Counted from the stretch's first letter, positions 22,349-35,138 are shown. The stretch is DNA of 64,000 nucleotides from Zygnema cylindricum (GCA_037447655.1 JBBHKE010000098.1:1-64000); one strand, 5' to 3'. Program-made: numbers and translations. The notes: generated from the sequence alone by a model not told the origin.

Positions 22349-24639
22349 GTGCTCGCGTCCCATGTGTGTCCCAAGAGTCTCTCGTCGTGTTCAACGGATC
22401 GTGAAATGAATGATCTATAGGTTAACGAGTTTGTGTGGTGTTGCTATCTTTGTAAGAGGGTTGTAAGGGAGTTAAGATTGCAAGTTATACAAAACACTTT
22501 CTTTTACAAACCGTTTTATGTTATGACATAATAAAACCTCTACCCGTCGTGTCCTCGCTTTAGAACTTTGTCAAACATCCAAATTAAAGACTCACCTGCA
22601 AATTTTGGTAGAAAAACCTTAAAAATTTGTAAACTTAGAGTGATGGGACCACAGTTGTGTTTAACCCCCCACCCCTTCCATTGTTTTCACAAAAATTAGT
22701 AGCTATAGTAGACAATTTTTAACAAGATGTAACATTGAAACCTTAAACACATTTTTTTTTGGATTGACATGCATTTTTAATAGGTTGGAAGACCAACCTA
22801 ACAACAACGGTTGGTGCTGAAACACCATATTATTATTGCTAATTGTGATGATATACATTTTTAATTAGTGTTTTAATGTTGTCTAGGGATTGTAAAAGAC
22901 ATGACCACTTCAACAATATCGATGACAAAAAAGACGGAAGGTGGCCTCGATTGAAAGTAGTGGGGCGAATGAATCTTCAAAGGGCAAAAATAACGGGATA
23001 AAATTTGAAAATGTTATCTGTATGTGGAATTTGAGGAGATATTGAGAGATAAAAAACCAAAAAATAAATTATAGGATACAATTGAAGCCGTTGGGCCCTA
23101 TTAATGCACAACGAGGGAATTGAACTTACGCAACACCGATTACAATCAGAAATGACAAAAAAAAAATCAATGTACCAAACAAGAATATAAAATCTAGTTC
23201 TAAGTTATATAACATTATGTATTAACACATCAAATATCTTGTATATCATCAAAGAGATGATCATTTTGTGCGCCGGCAACATGACAAACTCAAAAATCTC
23301 GTGTTGAGCATCCGTAGCTTTTTAACAATAATCAATATCGTACATTTTTTTGACTTACGGATAATGGACATATCAGTTAGATAAATCCATGAAAAAAAAA
23401 TCGCAATATTTTTAACAATATATATATCAACCCGATAAACCGAGAAAAAATATCGCGATAACTAAATTTAACTCTTGTATGCTTTCATTGGTTTTTATGG
23501 TAGTACCACCTCCACATAACATCTTCTAACCATTTTTTTTTAGTTTTTTTACTAATTTTAAAGTGATAAGTTTTTTAATTTCTTACCCATGGAGAAGTTG
23601 CCTAGGGTTTGCAACAAGTAGTTTGGTGAGAATAAGGCTTGGAACATAAGTTTTGCTTATTACTTCCGATTATAGTGTATTGACAAAAATTGGAAAACAG
23701 GAAGATTTTATTAGGAAAATCGCAATGGTTAAACCATCAATGTACGAAACTTTATTGAAATGGAAAATTGTTCACAACCATTAAAGGCCAAGTTTGGAAA
23801 ACCAATAGTACATGAAAAAAGTGTAAAACCTAACCAACACAATGATAAAAAAAAAACGAAAACATAAGAAACAAAAATTAAAATTAAAACTAAACTACAA
23901 GAGCACTAAAATTGCACTATATATAGGCTATAAACGACAAAAATGGTCGTTGGCCCAAAGCTAAAAACAAGTCTACACTAATGGTCTGAGCGAAAAATAT
24001 CATCAATGTGCACCGGATGGCGGGGAGATAAATCTTGTGGGCCTCGACCATCGTTAACCACCGTGATTTGTCAGATAAGGGCCGATGCTTAAGGTCGTTG
24101 AAGGCCAACAGAGATACGTTGGCGGTAAAAGGCTGACATGAGAGTGAAGGGAGGGCTACAAAGTCCTCAGGATTCAAACGACCACCGAGCATAATCTCAA
24201 ATAAAGTTGTCGAACAATGAGTCCAAGGTCCCAAATTTCTCCAAATCAAACGATATGAAGTTGTTGATTGGGGCCCGATGAGGGTAATGGCGTTTTTTAG
24301 AATTCGTTGCATCCCCAGCCCTAACACCAGTATGTAATTTTGCATGCTTTGAAATATGGGATCCCATGAGGTCGGGCATAACTCCATCCCACATGTTCTC
24401 TTTTTGCCTTGCAAAACCACAAGGTCCACGCGAGGGCCGCCCACTCCCCGAGATTGAGAACGTGGCGAGAGGATACCTCACGTTTCACTATGTACCCGAC
24501 TTCATTACCCAAGAGGCGATTGCATCTCAAACCATATCATGTGCAGGTGTACGGTGCGAATGGTTTAATTACTTCTCAAACCCCATACGCCTGAGCAGAT
24601 AAAGCGAACGTCTATTTTTGTACGTCGTACGACCTAGGA
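22349..24639. other. unclassified block, copied at 31120-33410
   Basis: About 2.3 kb, AT-rich, no retroelement domain recognised. It lies between the A 3' LTR and the C LTR end. The only long open frame is 23917-24444 on the minus strand. The block may be a long LTR of copia C, or another element nested in it. Confidence 0.5.
23917..24444 (-). CDS. open reading frame of unknown function (175 aa), unit 1
   Basis: A 175-residue open frame that I do not recognise. It has ordinary composition with several tryptophans and cysteines (for example TCGMELCPTSWDP), no signal peptide, no evident membrane segment and no known catalytic motif. The protein is identical in the second unit (32688-33215), but because the whole block is a recent duplication this does not show selection. 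It may be a fragment of an element ORF or chance. Confidence 0.25.
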   Translation of the reverse strand: MGGPRVDLVVLQGKKRTCGMELCPTSWDPIFQSMQNYILVLGLGMQRILKNAITLIGPQSTTSYRLIWRNLGPWTHCSTTLFEIMLGGRLNPEDFVALPSLSCQPFTANVSLLAFNDLKHRPLSDKSRWLTMVEAHKIYLPAIRCTLMIFFAQTISVDLFLALGQRPFLSFIAYI

Positions 24640-24808
24640 TCAAATCTCGCCTTTATTACCCTTTTTGGTGGGTCCTTTGTATCTTCCTCTCCAGTAGCTT
24701 TGGATGCCATGGACATCCATGACCTATCTTCCCTTACGACTTATAATCTATCTCTACCTTTAGGAATAACAAGTAGGATAAGAATTAACTTTTCTTTTAT
24801 TTTCAACA
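24640..24808 (-). repeat. start of the copia C 3' LTR, unit 1 (copy at 33411-33579)
   Basis: On the minus strand a polypurine region TTAAGGGGAA is followed by TGTTGAAAATAAAAG, the form of a copia LTR start. The LTR extends leftwards for an unknown length because its other end cannot be compared with a partner LTR. Confidence 0.55.
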
Positions 24809-26367
24809 TTCCCCTTAATTTTTAGCCACTTTTGAGTTGTAGACCGCTTTGTTTTCTGCAATAGCTGAGTTTAGGCGACAAGATAGATTTAGTCATCATA
24901 TCCGATTTATACATCAATTTGACAATTCTATTTTCCACTTTCTCTTTAACAAACCTTAGTTTAATATCCATGTGTTTTGCTTTAGAGTGGTGTTTGAGAT
25001 TTGCTTCGATAGCAATCGTTGCATGATTATCTCAAAATATTTTTTCACTTCCACTATTTATAAATCCCAATTTTTTGGAGCAAACTTTTGACCCAGATCT
25101 ACTCTTTTACCGTAGCACAAACAACCATATACCCAGTCCCCATTTATCGTGCTTCTATTGTGGAGTGAGCAATGACCTTTTGTTGCTTATTACTCCAACA
25201 ACAAACACCATTTTCAATTTTTAAGATATACCCAGATGTAGATCATTTGACAAGGACATGACCATAAATGGCATCACTTCAAGTGGTGATGTCAGCATCA
25301 CACCCTCCCAAATGCAACCATTCCGAGTCCTAACAAAATACCTCATCACTCTCTTAGATGCCTCCTAATCTCTCTTTCTAAGATTATTAAGACTCTTACT
25401 TAGGACTCCAAATGCCGCAGTTGTGTCCAACCTAGTGAAGTTCATAAAATAAATCAGACTGCCGAAAATCTACTTATAAGAAATTCTTTCCATGAACTAT
25501 TTCTCTTCTTCTCTCATCTCATCATTCAACGTAATCACTCCTCCCATTTCAATTTCCATTTCCTTCATTTACGTTTTTTAACTCAATAGGAGTTGTATAT
25601 CCATTGCCTTTTTCAATTGAGAACGCTCAAACATGTTACATATTGCTTGCTTTTGAGTTAATCTAATAATTCTCTTTTCCCTATCTGTTTCCATTTGAAT
25701 TCCCAATATATATTTTGTTCCCCCTAAGTCCTTCAAATCGAATTGAGAAGCTCCATATCGCATTGACTTCTCAAATCTTTCTTAAGTTTTGTTATCATTT
25801 CCAAAGACTTACTCAATACTTAGAGATCATCCACATAAATAGCAATATAAATAACTTCATTTTCATCCTCAAACATGCAAATCACGTGGTCCGAGCTGAT
25901 TCTAATAAATCCTAGCTTGGTAAGGAACTGATCTTACTTGATGTTTCACTATCGTGGCGCCTGTTTTAGTCCATTAAGGGATTTCATTAACCTACAAACC
26001 TTCCTCTCCTCCCCTTTCTCCACAAACCCCTCAGGTTACTTCATAAAGATATCTTCCTCTAATTTTCCATGGAGGAAAGCCGTTTTAATATCCAACTGAA
26101 TTACTTCTATGTCTTTCTATGTCTTTGGCTGCGGTCAAACTTAGCAAAATTTTGACCTATGGAAACCTCACCACTAGTGCAAAGGTTTTCTCAGAGCCTA
26201 TTCCCTCTTTTGTTGTGTATGTTTCTGCCACTATTCGAGCCTTAAATCTCTCAAATGAGTCTTTTTGCCACTAACCTAGACTTGAATCTCTCAATCAAGT
26301 TATCAAGATTCAATTTTTAATAAAAAAACCAATTTACACCGAATTGGTTTTTTATTCGAAGAATAAT
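24809..26367 (-). pseudogene. pol: copia C RNase H and RT, unit 1
   Basis: Minus-strand reading, right to left: RT start (KTWE, NKKPI near 26345, cut by H1), an ancient 40-bp duplication of the ERFKSRLVAK-coding segment (26222-26301), the first catalytic region, the motif IYVDDL near 25826-25840, the RT end (DLKDLGGTKYILGIQM and LTQKQAICNMF at 25578-25763), and the RNase H end (KHMDIKLRFV near 24960). Stops are frequent. The element is interrupted by the chromovirus at the ATAAT target site. Confidence 0.85.
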
Positions 26368-26860
26368 TGTAACAGGGTTACAGGGTTGAGTACTTAGTGG
26401 CTAAAAACTAGGGTGCTATGGTTGCGGTTGCAGAGCAGCGCATCTGCGATTCCATACCAACGAAACATAGCAGCATAACAACTTAGTGGAATAGCGTAGC
26501 GCAGCATAGCAACGGAGCGTGGCAGTATAGCAAAGCCGCAAAATTTAGATTTAACAGTATAGTTCTACAAAGACATCTTGGATAGATCTCGGTTGACCGC
26601 GAAGGTCCACGTGTACATTTGTACAGTGTTGGTTTGACTAGCAGCTAATTAGTTCAAATAGTGGGACAGTCGTAGTGAAAGAGAATCTTTGAGTAGACCT
26701 TCGCAGTGAGCGCTGAATCTTGTAATTCCCTCTTGAGAAATAAAGCGCAACCTTGTCTGTCACTGCTGTGTGCGCCTGTTGTTGCTACGGGAAGATCCTT
26801 GGAGCTTACCGCTATGCATTGTGGTGTTCTATGGTACTTATATTTTTTGTCCCTTTTACA
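26368..26860 (+). repeat. H1 5' LTR
   Basis: 493 bp, TGTAACAGGG to CTTTTACA; almost identical to 35139-35631. Confidence 0.95.
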
Positions 26861-26861
26861 C

Positions 26862-26873
26862 TGGTATCGGAGC
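26862..26873 (+). promoter_or_regulatory. primer-binding site, initiator tRNA-Met 3' end (H1)
   Basis: TGGTATCGGAGC one base after the LTR end; same variant as B and H2. Confidence 0.9.
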
Positions 26874-26894
26874 TATTTCCCGTGACTAGACAGC

Positions 26895-27840
26895 ATGGGC
26901 AAACACGGCGTATCCACTACAGAAATGTTAGCGCAAGCTCTCAGGGAGTTAGAAAACGTTAGATTACAAAACGCGCAGTTGAGCAACACAGTAACAACTT
27001 TGGAATCTCGTCTGGTGAGCGACCACATGGAGGCATGGAGAGGGACTAGAAGAGACTGAAGTTAAGACTTCCCGACGAGTTCGACCGTGCAAGGCACAAG
27101 AACTTGGACACGTGGCTATTCTCTGTTGCGAATTATCTCGAGAATTTTCCTAGCCTATCGGACCGTGAGAAGATTCACTACGCGGGTGGTCTTCTTAAAG
27201 GGGCAGCGGGAGCATGGTGGAGGACATTGGTGGAGAATGATGAGATACCGACCGTTTGGGCTCTCTTCGTTCAATTCCTCCGTGACGCTTGGCAGCCTGT
27301 CAATACGGTTAAGGCTGCAAGAGATAAGATTGCAGTGTTGAAGCAACGAACTTTGGTGTTGGAGTTTACGCATCGTTTTTTGGAGTGCAAGGTTCAAAAA
27401 CCTAGGATGAAGGAGGATGAAGCTGTGGATCACTACGTGAAGGGGCTTAAATCATCCAGTCCTAGGGATGTGGAAGAATGGCTTGCTCGGGAAAGCACAA
27501 CTCGTAGTCTCTCGGCGATCATTCAGTTTGCTGAGCGGACCGATTCAGTCGACTTCACCTTCTGTAGACCTTATCATTATGGGTCGAGTAGCAGCGGAGG
27601 GGGTCGACAAACGATGGTCCAACTCCCATGGAGCTCGGAGCAATTGCTGAGGATAAGAAAGTGGTCAACGTGTTGCGGAAAAAGAAGAAAACTATCAAGA
27701 CCAAGGCCAACAACTTGTCCCCCGAGGAGCTCCAACGGAGGAGGCAAAATGGCTTATGCTTCCAGTGCGGTTCCCCGGACCATATACCCGAGAATGTCCA
27801 AAACGGAAAAATCCAAGAAAGGGGAAACTTAACGTCATGA
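26895..27840 (+). pseudogene. gag: gypsy gag (H1)
   Basis: ATG 26895 opens a short frame with heptad-like spacing (MLAQALRELENVRLQN) that stops at about 27059. Gag continues in another frame: LDTWLFSVANYLENFPSLSD, LLKGAAGAWWRTL, and FVQFLRDAWQPVN are hallmarks of the Ty3/gypsy capsid domain. The zinc knuckle at about 27763-27800 begins CFQCGSPDHI but is frameshifted before the last cysteine. Gag builds the particle and packages RNA. Confidence 0.87.
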
Positions 27841-28124
27841 GGTTAGCCGGTGAAGGAGGAGACCCTTTGATATTTTGGGGTCAAATCGGAGTGTGCGCAA
27901 CCAGCTTCATGGTGAACTCCGGAGCATCGGGAAATTTCATCAACGAGGCGACGACGAAAAAGTTGAAGCTTCCTCTCATGGTACTTAAGGATCATCAGTT
28001 GGTACAATTGGCAGAAGGAAGTTCCTTATCCATTACCCATCGTTCTCCAAGGTTACGCGTCGGAATCGGAAGATTCCGATGGTACGACACTCTCATGTGT
28101 TACCTCTTGGGGACCATGAGGTAA
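27838..28124 (+). pseudogene. pol: gypsy protease (H1)
   Basis: The frame reads NVMRLAGEGGDPLIF, then FMVNSGASGNFI, the aspartic protease motif with the catalytic aspartate replaced by asparagine (H2 keeps VDSGAS). Inactive by that change and by a frameshift near 28080. Confidence 0.87.
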
Positions 28125-29131
28125 TCTTCGGGAAGCAATGGCTGCTAAAATGGAATCCGACGATCGATTGGAGAAGTGGGGCCATGAGAGTGAAGAAGGG
28201 TGAAGAAGAGTTTGAGGTAAAAGCAGGAGAGGCTGGTAAAGGAGCGGAAGAGGGACGCCTACTTTCGGCCTTACAACTTAAGAGGGCACTCAAAAAAAAG
28301 GAAACTATTGGTGTAGCGGTCATCCAACCTATAGAGGAGGCGAAGGAGGAGATTCCGGAGGAATGGAAGAAGAAGGACCCCGACTTCGAATCGAAAGAAA
28401 GAGACGACACCGGAAAAACTTCCAAAGAGGCACGGGAAGTCGTGACAAAACTTCTCGAGGAGTACGTAGATGTTTTTCCCCCGAAGCTCCCTAAGGGCTT
28501 ACCTCCGAAGCACGAAGTAGACCACAAGATAGAACTTGTTCCCGGAGCGGTACCCCCGGCAAATCGGATATACAAGATGAGTTACACCGAATTAGACGAA
28601 CTCAAAAAGCAACTCGCGGAGTTGGTCGAAGCCAGAGCAATAGAACCGCGCAATTCCCCGTATGGAGCCCCCGTTCTCTTTGTGAATAAAAAAGATAGAG
28701 GTTTTCGTTTGTGTGTGGATTACCGAGCGCTAAACAAGTTAACGGTCAAGAATGCGTACCCTTTACCGAGAATAGACGAATTGTTGGACCGACTTCGAGG
28801 TGCTAAAAATTTCTCAAAGATAGATCTGCGGAGCGGTTATCACCAGATTAGAATTGCCGAGGAGGATGTGGAAAAGACGGCGTTTAGAACTCGGTATGGC
28901 TATTTCCAGTTTCGGGTAATGCCGTTCGGGTTAACCAATGCGCCGGCGACTTTTATGCATTTGATGAACTCCATCTTTCGGCAATATCTGGATGCGTTTG
29001 TAATCGTCTTTCTAGACGACATCTTGGTGTATAGCCGAACGCTGGAGGATCATATGAAGCACCTACCGACGGTCCTACAAGTCCTTCGGGAAAATAAGTG
29101 TACGCAAAGAGGAGTAAATGTGACTTCTTGA
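28079..29131 (+). pseudogene. pol: gypsy reverse transcriptase (H1)
   Basis: 350 residues without a stop. It starts with the end of the protease domain ([19 protein letters not shown]) and an acidic/basic linker, then [11 protein letters not shown]-like, [50 protein letters not shown] (first catalytic aspartate), [12 protein letters not shown], and FLDDILVYS (catalytic pair). A frameshift at about 29098 ends it; the thumb ([20 protein letters not shown]) continues in another frame. RT itself is nearly intact. Confidence 0.92.
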
Positions 29132-29722
29132 AGGAGAAAATTGATTTTTTGGGCCATGTGGTGAGCCGGGACGGAATTGCAGTGGATCCGAACAAAACGA
29201 GGGAAGTGAAGGAGTGGCCGCAGCCGATGAACATTACGGAATTACAGAGATTTCTGGGATTATGCTCCTACTATCAACGTTTTGTCGAAGGTTTTCGCCA
29301 AAATCGCTCCACCACTCACGGAGTTACTTAAAAATGACGTGCCCTACGAGTGGAAATCGGCGCAAGGGGGAACTTTTAACACGCTAAAGGAGCGGTTGGT
29401 TACCGCCCCTGTGTTAGTCGTCCCTGACCCGGACTTACCTTGGACGATAATTACAGACGCCAGCGATACGGCTATTGGAGCGATCCTTATGCAAGATCAA
29501 GGAAAAGGCCTACAACCCATTGCCTACGACAGTCAAAAATTAAAGGCAGCGGAGCTTAACAAGGCCACCCATGAAAAGGAGACAATTGCGATCAGCAACG
29601 CGCTGGAAGTTTGGAGATGTTACGTTCAGGGGAAGCGAATCACAATTATCACGGATCACCACGCCCTGCAGTACCTACAAACACAGCCGAAGTTGTCAAA
29701 GAAACAATTGCGATGGATGACG
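29098..29722 (+). pseudogene. pol: gypsy RT thumb and RNase H, truncated (H1)
   Basis: Frames at 29098-29331 and 29282-29722 give [33 protein letters not shown], and the RNase H part [38 protein letters not shown] and ITDHHALQYL. The sequence stops at LSKKQLRWMT, where it is fused to A sequence by the duplication junction. Integrase and chromodomain are absent. Confidence 0.9.
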
Positions 29723-30002
29723 TCGGTTACATGCAAACTGGACCCCTAGTCATCTAGTATGACAATCAGGCAGCCATAGCAATTGCTTCCAATCTCAGTC
29801 ATCATTTTAAAAGTATACACATAGATATTAGGCTGCATTTTCTCCTGGAAAAGGTGCTTGCCAAAGTCATTAAAATGTGTTATTTGGCTGATGAAATGAT
29901 GGTTGTACACATTTTAACCAAAGCTCTCTCTACACCAAAATTACAGTTTTGCAAAGGTGTTATTGGGCTAAGTGACTAGTTGAGTCTAAAGCTTTAGGGG
30001 AG
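29723..30002 (+). pseudogene. pol: second copy of the A RNase H end
   Basis: Repeats 20977-21256: the end of copia RNase H (DIRLHFLLEKV) and the polypurine tract AGGGGAG. Present only because of the tandem duplication. Confidence 0.92.
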
Positions 30003-31119
30003 TGTTGAATTTAAAGCTTTGTCCTCAGTAGATAGGGCTGTGAGGAAAACATTAGGACTTAGAATATTTTTGTCTAAGTTAAAGTGTAATACTTACCTTT
30101 ATTAGTGTTACAATAGCATGAAGGACAATAGAGTGTATTGTACTTCTAGAGGGACACGCGTCGCCATCTGAGACCTTTGCAGATATTGCGGAAAGGCGAC
30201 CTTTGCAGATATTGCGGAAAGGCGCCGACGTTAACCTACACGCGTTGACCATCGGACTAGCAGACTCTTTGGATCGGACAGACGGAGTTCAAAGCAAACA
30301 TCTGGGAGAAACGTTCCGTACAGAACTATACATATCATTGATACGAATTAAAGTCAACGGACGAGATTCCAGCGGGGACCACAAGCGACTAAGCGGACTG
30401 TACGCACTGAGGTGGTCCGTACCTCAAGACAATAGCTAGGTGGACTGACGTGACTGATGATGACTGAGCAAGGTGAACATTAATAATACGCTTCTATTTT
30501 GTAAATACCTGATCACATTGATTTGTAGTTTAGCGCAATAAAAAATAGTGTTTCACTATTTAGATTACGACTAGCAGTAATTAGGTTTTTTGGAAGTACC
30601 TTGGTACAGTGAAGTACTGTTTTGGTTCCTTGTCATTTTATAGTACGGTATTACAGTTCCAGGTGTTAGTTTCTTCTTTGTTAGTTAGCAGTAGACATAC
30701 TCTGAGTGTATAAAGTTTAGGACTTGGCAAATTTGTAATCATCCAATTTTGGGAATATAGGAAACTAAATTGCAATTTTAGTGAAACTTGCAGCTCCTAT
30801 ATCTTATGGTTTATTGGATCAATTGTGCTGCAATTTCGGGAATTGGCAATGTGCACAATGATTTAATTGTATATTGAATTTGGCTATAATTGGAGCTATG
30901 AGTCTGGTTTTACATTGTTGGCAAAAGTGTTATTTGGTATGATTATTGTTAGCTTCTGTTAAGAATCATGTCTACTTTACAACTACTACTGAACCTCCAG
31001 CATCATGTCTACTTTACAACTAGTACTGAACCTCCACCTGCGGCAGCACTTGTGCCTCTAGCAGTACCTGTTCCTCCAACACCTGTGCCACTTCCTGTGC
31101 CACTAGTCATAGAACAACA
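30003..31119 (+). repeat. A 3' LTR, unit 2
   Basis: Copy of 21257-22348 with a 26-bp tandem duplication (30172-30197 and 30198-30223) not present in unit 1. That insertion arose after the segmental duplication. Confidence 0.93.
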
Positions 31120-33410
31120 GTGCTCGCGGCCCATGTGTGTCCCAACAGTCTCTCGTCGTGTTCAACGGATCGTGAAATGAATGATCTATAGGTTAACGAG
31201 TTTGTGTGGTGTTGCTATCTTTGTAAGAGGGTTGTAAGGGAGTTAAGATTGCAAGTTATACAAAACACTTTCTTTTACAAACCGTTTTATGTTATGACAT
31301 AATAAAACCTCTACCCGTCGTGTCCTCGCTTTAGAACTTTGTCAAACATCCAAATTAAAGACTCACCTGCAAATTTTGGTAGAAAAACCTTAAAAATTTG
31401 TAAACTTAGAGTGATGGGACCACAGTTGTGTTTAACCCCCCACCCCTTCCATTGTTTTCACAAAAATTAGTAGCTATAGTAGACAATTTTTAACAAGATG
31501 TAACATTGAAACCTTAAACACATTTTTTTTTGGATTGACATGCATTTTTAATAGGTTGGAAGACCAACCTAACAACAACGGTTGGTGCTGAAACACCATA
31601 TTATTATTGCTAATTGTGATGATATACATTTTTAATTAGTGTTTTAATGTTGTCTAGGGATTGTAAAAGACATGACCACTTCAACAATATCGATGACAAA
31701 AAAGACGGAAGGTGGCCTCGATTGAAAGTAGTGGGGCCAATGAATCTTCAAAGGGCAAAAATAACGGGATAAAATTTGAAAATGTTATCTGTATGTGGAA
31801 TTTGAGGAGATATTGAGAGATAAAAAACCAAAAAATGAATTATAGGATACAATTGAAGCCGTTGGGCCCTATTAATGCACAACGAGGGAATTGAACTTAC
31901 GCAACACCGATTACAATCAAAAATGACAAAAAAAAAATCAATGTACCAAACAAGAATATAAAATCTAGTTCTAAGTTATATAACATTATGTATTAACACA
32001 TCAAATATCTTGTATATCATCAAAGAGATGATCATTTTGTGCGCCGGCAACATGACAAACTCAAAAATCTCGTGTTGAGCATCCGTAGCTTTTTAACAAT
32101 AATCAATATCGTACATTTTTTTGACTTACGGATAATGGACATATCAGTTAGATAAATCCATGAAAAAAAAATCGCAATATTTTTAACAATATATATATCA
32201 ACCCGATAAACCGAGAAAAAATATCGCGATAACTAAATTTAACTCTTGTATGCTTTCATTGGTTTTTATGGTAGTACCACCTCCACATAACATCTTCTAA
32301 CCATTTTTTTTTAGTTTTTTTACTAATTTTAAAGTGATAAGTTTTTTAATTTCTTACCCATGGAGAAGTTGCCTAGGGTTTGCAACAAGTAGTTTGGTGA
32401 GAATAAGGCTTGGAACATAAGTTTTGCTTATTACTTCCGATTATAGTGTATTGACAAAAATTGGAAAACAGGAAGATTTTATTAGGAAAATCGCAATGGT
32501 TAAACCATCAATGTACGAAACTTTATTGAAATGGAAAATTGTTCACAACCATTAAAGGCCAAGTTTGGAAAACCAATAGTACATGAAAAAAGTGTAAAAC
32601 CTAACCAACACAATGATAAAAAAAAAACGAAAACATAAGAAACAAAAATTAAAATTAAAACTAAACTACAAGAGCACTAAAATTGCACTATATATAGGCT
32701 ATAAACGACAAAAATGGTCGTTGGCCCAAAGCTAAAAACAAGTCTACACTAATGGTCTGAGCGAAAAATATCATCAATGTGCACCGGATGGCGGGGAGAT
32801 AAATCTTGTGGGCCTCGACCATCGTTAACCACCGTGATTTGTCAGATAAGGGCCGATGCTTAAGGTCGTTGAAGGCCAACAGAGATACGTTGGCGGTAAA
32901 AGGCTGACATGAGAGTGAAGGGAGGGCTACAAAGTCCTCAGGATTCAAACGACCACCGAGCATAATCTCAAATAAAGTTGTCGAACAATGAGTCCAAGGT
33001 CCCAAATTTCTCCAAATCAAACGATATGAAGTTGTTGATTGGGGCCCGATGAGGGTAATGGCGTTTTTTAGAATTCGTTGCATCCCCAGCCCTAACACCA
33101 GTATGTAATTTTGCATGCTTTGAAATATGGGATCCCATGAGGTCGGGCATAACTCCATCCCACATGTTCTCTTTTTGCCTTGCAAAACCACAAGGTCCAC
33201 GCGAGGGCCGCCCACTCCCCGAGATTGAGAACGTGGCGAGAGGATACCTCACGTTTCACTATGTACCCGACTTCATTACCCAAGAGGCGATTGCATCTCA
33301 AACCATATCATGTGCAGGTGTACGGTGCGAATGGTTTAATTACTTCTCAAACCCCATACGCCTGAGCAGATAAAGCGAACGTCTATTTTTGTACGTCGTA
33401 CGACCTAGGA
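31120..33410. other. unclassified block, unit 2
   Basis: Near-identical copy of 22349-24639. Confidence 0.9.
32688..33215 (-). CDS. open reading frame of unknown function (175 aa), unit 2
   Basis: Exact protein copy of 23917-24444 through the segmental duplication. No function assigned. Confidence 0.25.
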   Translation of the reverse strand: MGGPRVDLVVLQGKKRTCGMELCPTSWDPIFQSMQNYILVLGLGMQRILKNAITLIGPQSTTSYRLIWRNLGPWTHCSTTLFEIMLGGRLNPEDFVALPSLSCQPFTANVSLLAFNDLKHRPLSDKSRWLTMVEAHKIYLPAIRCTLMIFFAQTISVDLFLALGQRPFLSFIAYI

Positions 33411-33579
33411 TCAAATCTCGCCTTTATTACCCTTTTTGGTGGGTCCTTTGTATCTTCCTCTCCAGTAGCTTTGGATGCCATGGACATCCATGACCTATCT
33501 TCCCTTACGACTTATAATCTATCTCTACCTTTAGGAATAACAAGTAGGATAAGAATTAACTTTTCTTTTATTTTCAACA

Positions 33580-35138
33580 TTCCCCTTAATTTTTAGCCAC
33601 TTTTGAGTTGTAGACCGCTTTGTTTTCTGCAATAGCTGAGTTTAGGCGACAAGATAGATTTAGTCATCATATCCGATTTATACATCAATTTGACAATTCT
33701 ATTTTCCACTTTCTCTTTAACAAACCTTAGTTTAATATCCATGTGTTTTGCTTTAGAGTGGTGTTTGAGATTTGCTTCGATAGCAATCGTTGCATGATTA
33801 TCTCAAAATATTTTTTCACTTCCACTATTTATAAATCCCAATTTTTTGGAGCAAACTTTTGACCCAGATCTACTCTTTTACCGTAGCACAAACAACCATA
33901 TACCCAGTCCCCATTTATCGTGCTTCTATTGTGGAGTGAGCAATGACCTTTTGTTGCTTATTACTCCAACAACAAACACCATTTTCAATTTTTAAGATAT
34001 ACCCAGATGTAGATCATTTGACAAGGACATGACCATAAATGGCATCACTTCAAGTGGTGATGTCAGCATCACACCCTCCCAAATGCAACCATTCCGAGTC
34101 CTAACAAAATACCTCATCACTCTCTTAGATGCCTCCTAATCTCTCTTTCTAAGATTATTAAGACTCTTACTTAGGACTCCAAATGCCGCAGTTGTGTCCA
34201 ACCTAGTGAAGTTCATAAAATAAATCAGACTGCCGAAAATCTACTTATAAGAAATTCTTTCCATGAACTATTTCTCTTCTTCTCTCATCTCATCATTCAA
34301 CGTAATCACTCCTCCCATTTCAATTTCCATTTCCTTCATTTACGTTTTTTAACTCAATAGGAGTTGTATATCCATTGCCTTTTTCAATTGAGAACGCTCA
34401 AACATGTTACATATTGCTTGCTTTTGAGTTAATCTAATAATTCTCTTTTCCCTATCTGTTTCCATTTGAATTCCCAATATATATTTTGTTCCCCCTAAGT
34501 CCTTCAAATCGAATTGAGAAGCTCCATATCGCATTGACTTCTCAAATCTTTCTTAAGTTTTGTTATCATTTCCTAAGACTTACTCAATACTTAGAGATCA
34601 TCCACATAAATAGCAATATAAATAACTCCATTTTCATCCTCAAACATGCAAATCACGTGGTCCGAGCTGATTCTAATAAATCCTAGCTTGGTAAGGAACT
34701 CATCTTACTTGATGTTTCACTATCGTGGCGCTTGTTTTAGTCCATAAAGGGATTTCATTAACCTACAAACCTTCCTCTCCTCCCCTTTCTCCACAAACCC
34801 CTCAGGTTACTTCATAAAGATATCTTCCTCTAATTTTCCATGGAGGAAAGCCGTTTTAATATCCAACTGAATTACTTCTATGTCTTTCTATGTCTTCGGC
34901 TGCGGTCAAACTTAGCAAAATTTTGACCTATGGAAACCTCACCACTAGTGCAAAGGTTTTCGCATAGCCTATTCCCTCTTTTGTTGTGTATGTTTCTGCC
35001 ACTATTCGAGCCTTAAATCTCTCAAAAGAGTCTTTTTGCAACTAACCTAGACTTGAATCTCTCAATCAAGTTATCAAGATTTAATTTTTAATAAAAAAAC
35101 CAATTTACACCGAATTGGTTTTTTATTCGAAGAATAAT
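33580..35138 (-). pseudogene. pol: copia C RNase H and RT, unit 2
   Basis: Copy of 24809-26367 with a few substitutions. This copy is continuous with the rest of C once H2 is removed: the RT start at 35100-35138 (KKPI, KTWE) joins 41501 (WEF-coding sequence) across the ATAAT duplication. Confidence 0.88.

Larger units (their letters stand above)
20977..29722 (+). repeat. tandem duplication unit 1 (8746 bp)
   Basis: The unit holds the RNase H end and 3' LTR of A, the 22349-24808 block, part of copia C, and H1 as far as its RNase H. It is repeated at 29723-38496. The offset is 8746 bp at the start and 8771 bp after a 26-bp insertion in unit 2. Identity is near-complete up to about 27115 and then falls. 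Confidence 0.93.
26368..29722 (+). mobile_element. Ty3/gypsy chromovirus H1, 3' truncated by the duplication junction
   Basis: 5' LTR 26368-26860, primer-binding site, gag, protease, RT and part of RNase H, then an abrupt join to A sequence at 29722/29723. It shares the left flank (ATAAT) with H2 because both units were copied from one insertion. From about 27120 on, H1 is far more different from H2 than the 6 kb upstream, so its body seems to come from another family member. Confidence 0.92.

Noticed and set aside
28093-28575. 160-residue minus-strand frame
   Set aside because: Shadow of the chromovirus H1 pol frame on the plus strand, which has clear protease-RT homology.
26368-29722. H1 as a second independent chromovirus insertion
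   Set aside because: Its LTR and the flank on its left are the same as in H2 over kilobases, so it was copied with the tandem unit.
24640-33410. A clean left boundary for the copia C LTR
   Set aside because: No partner LTR of C is in the window, so the inner and outer ends cannot be fixed.
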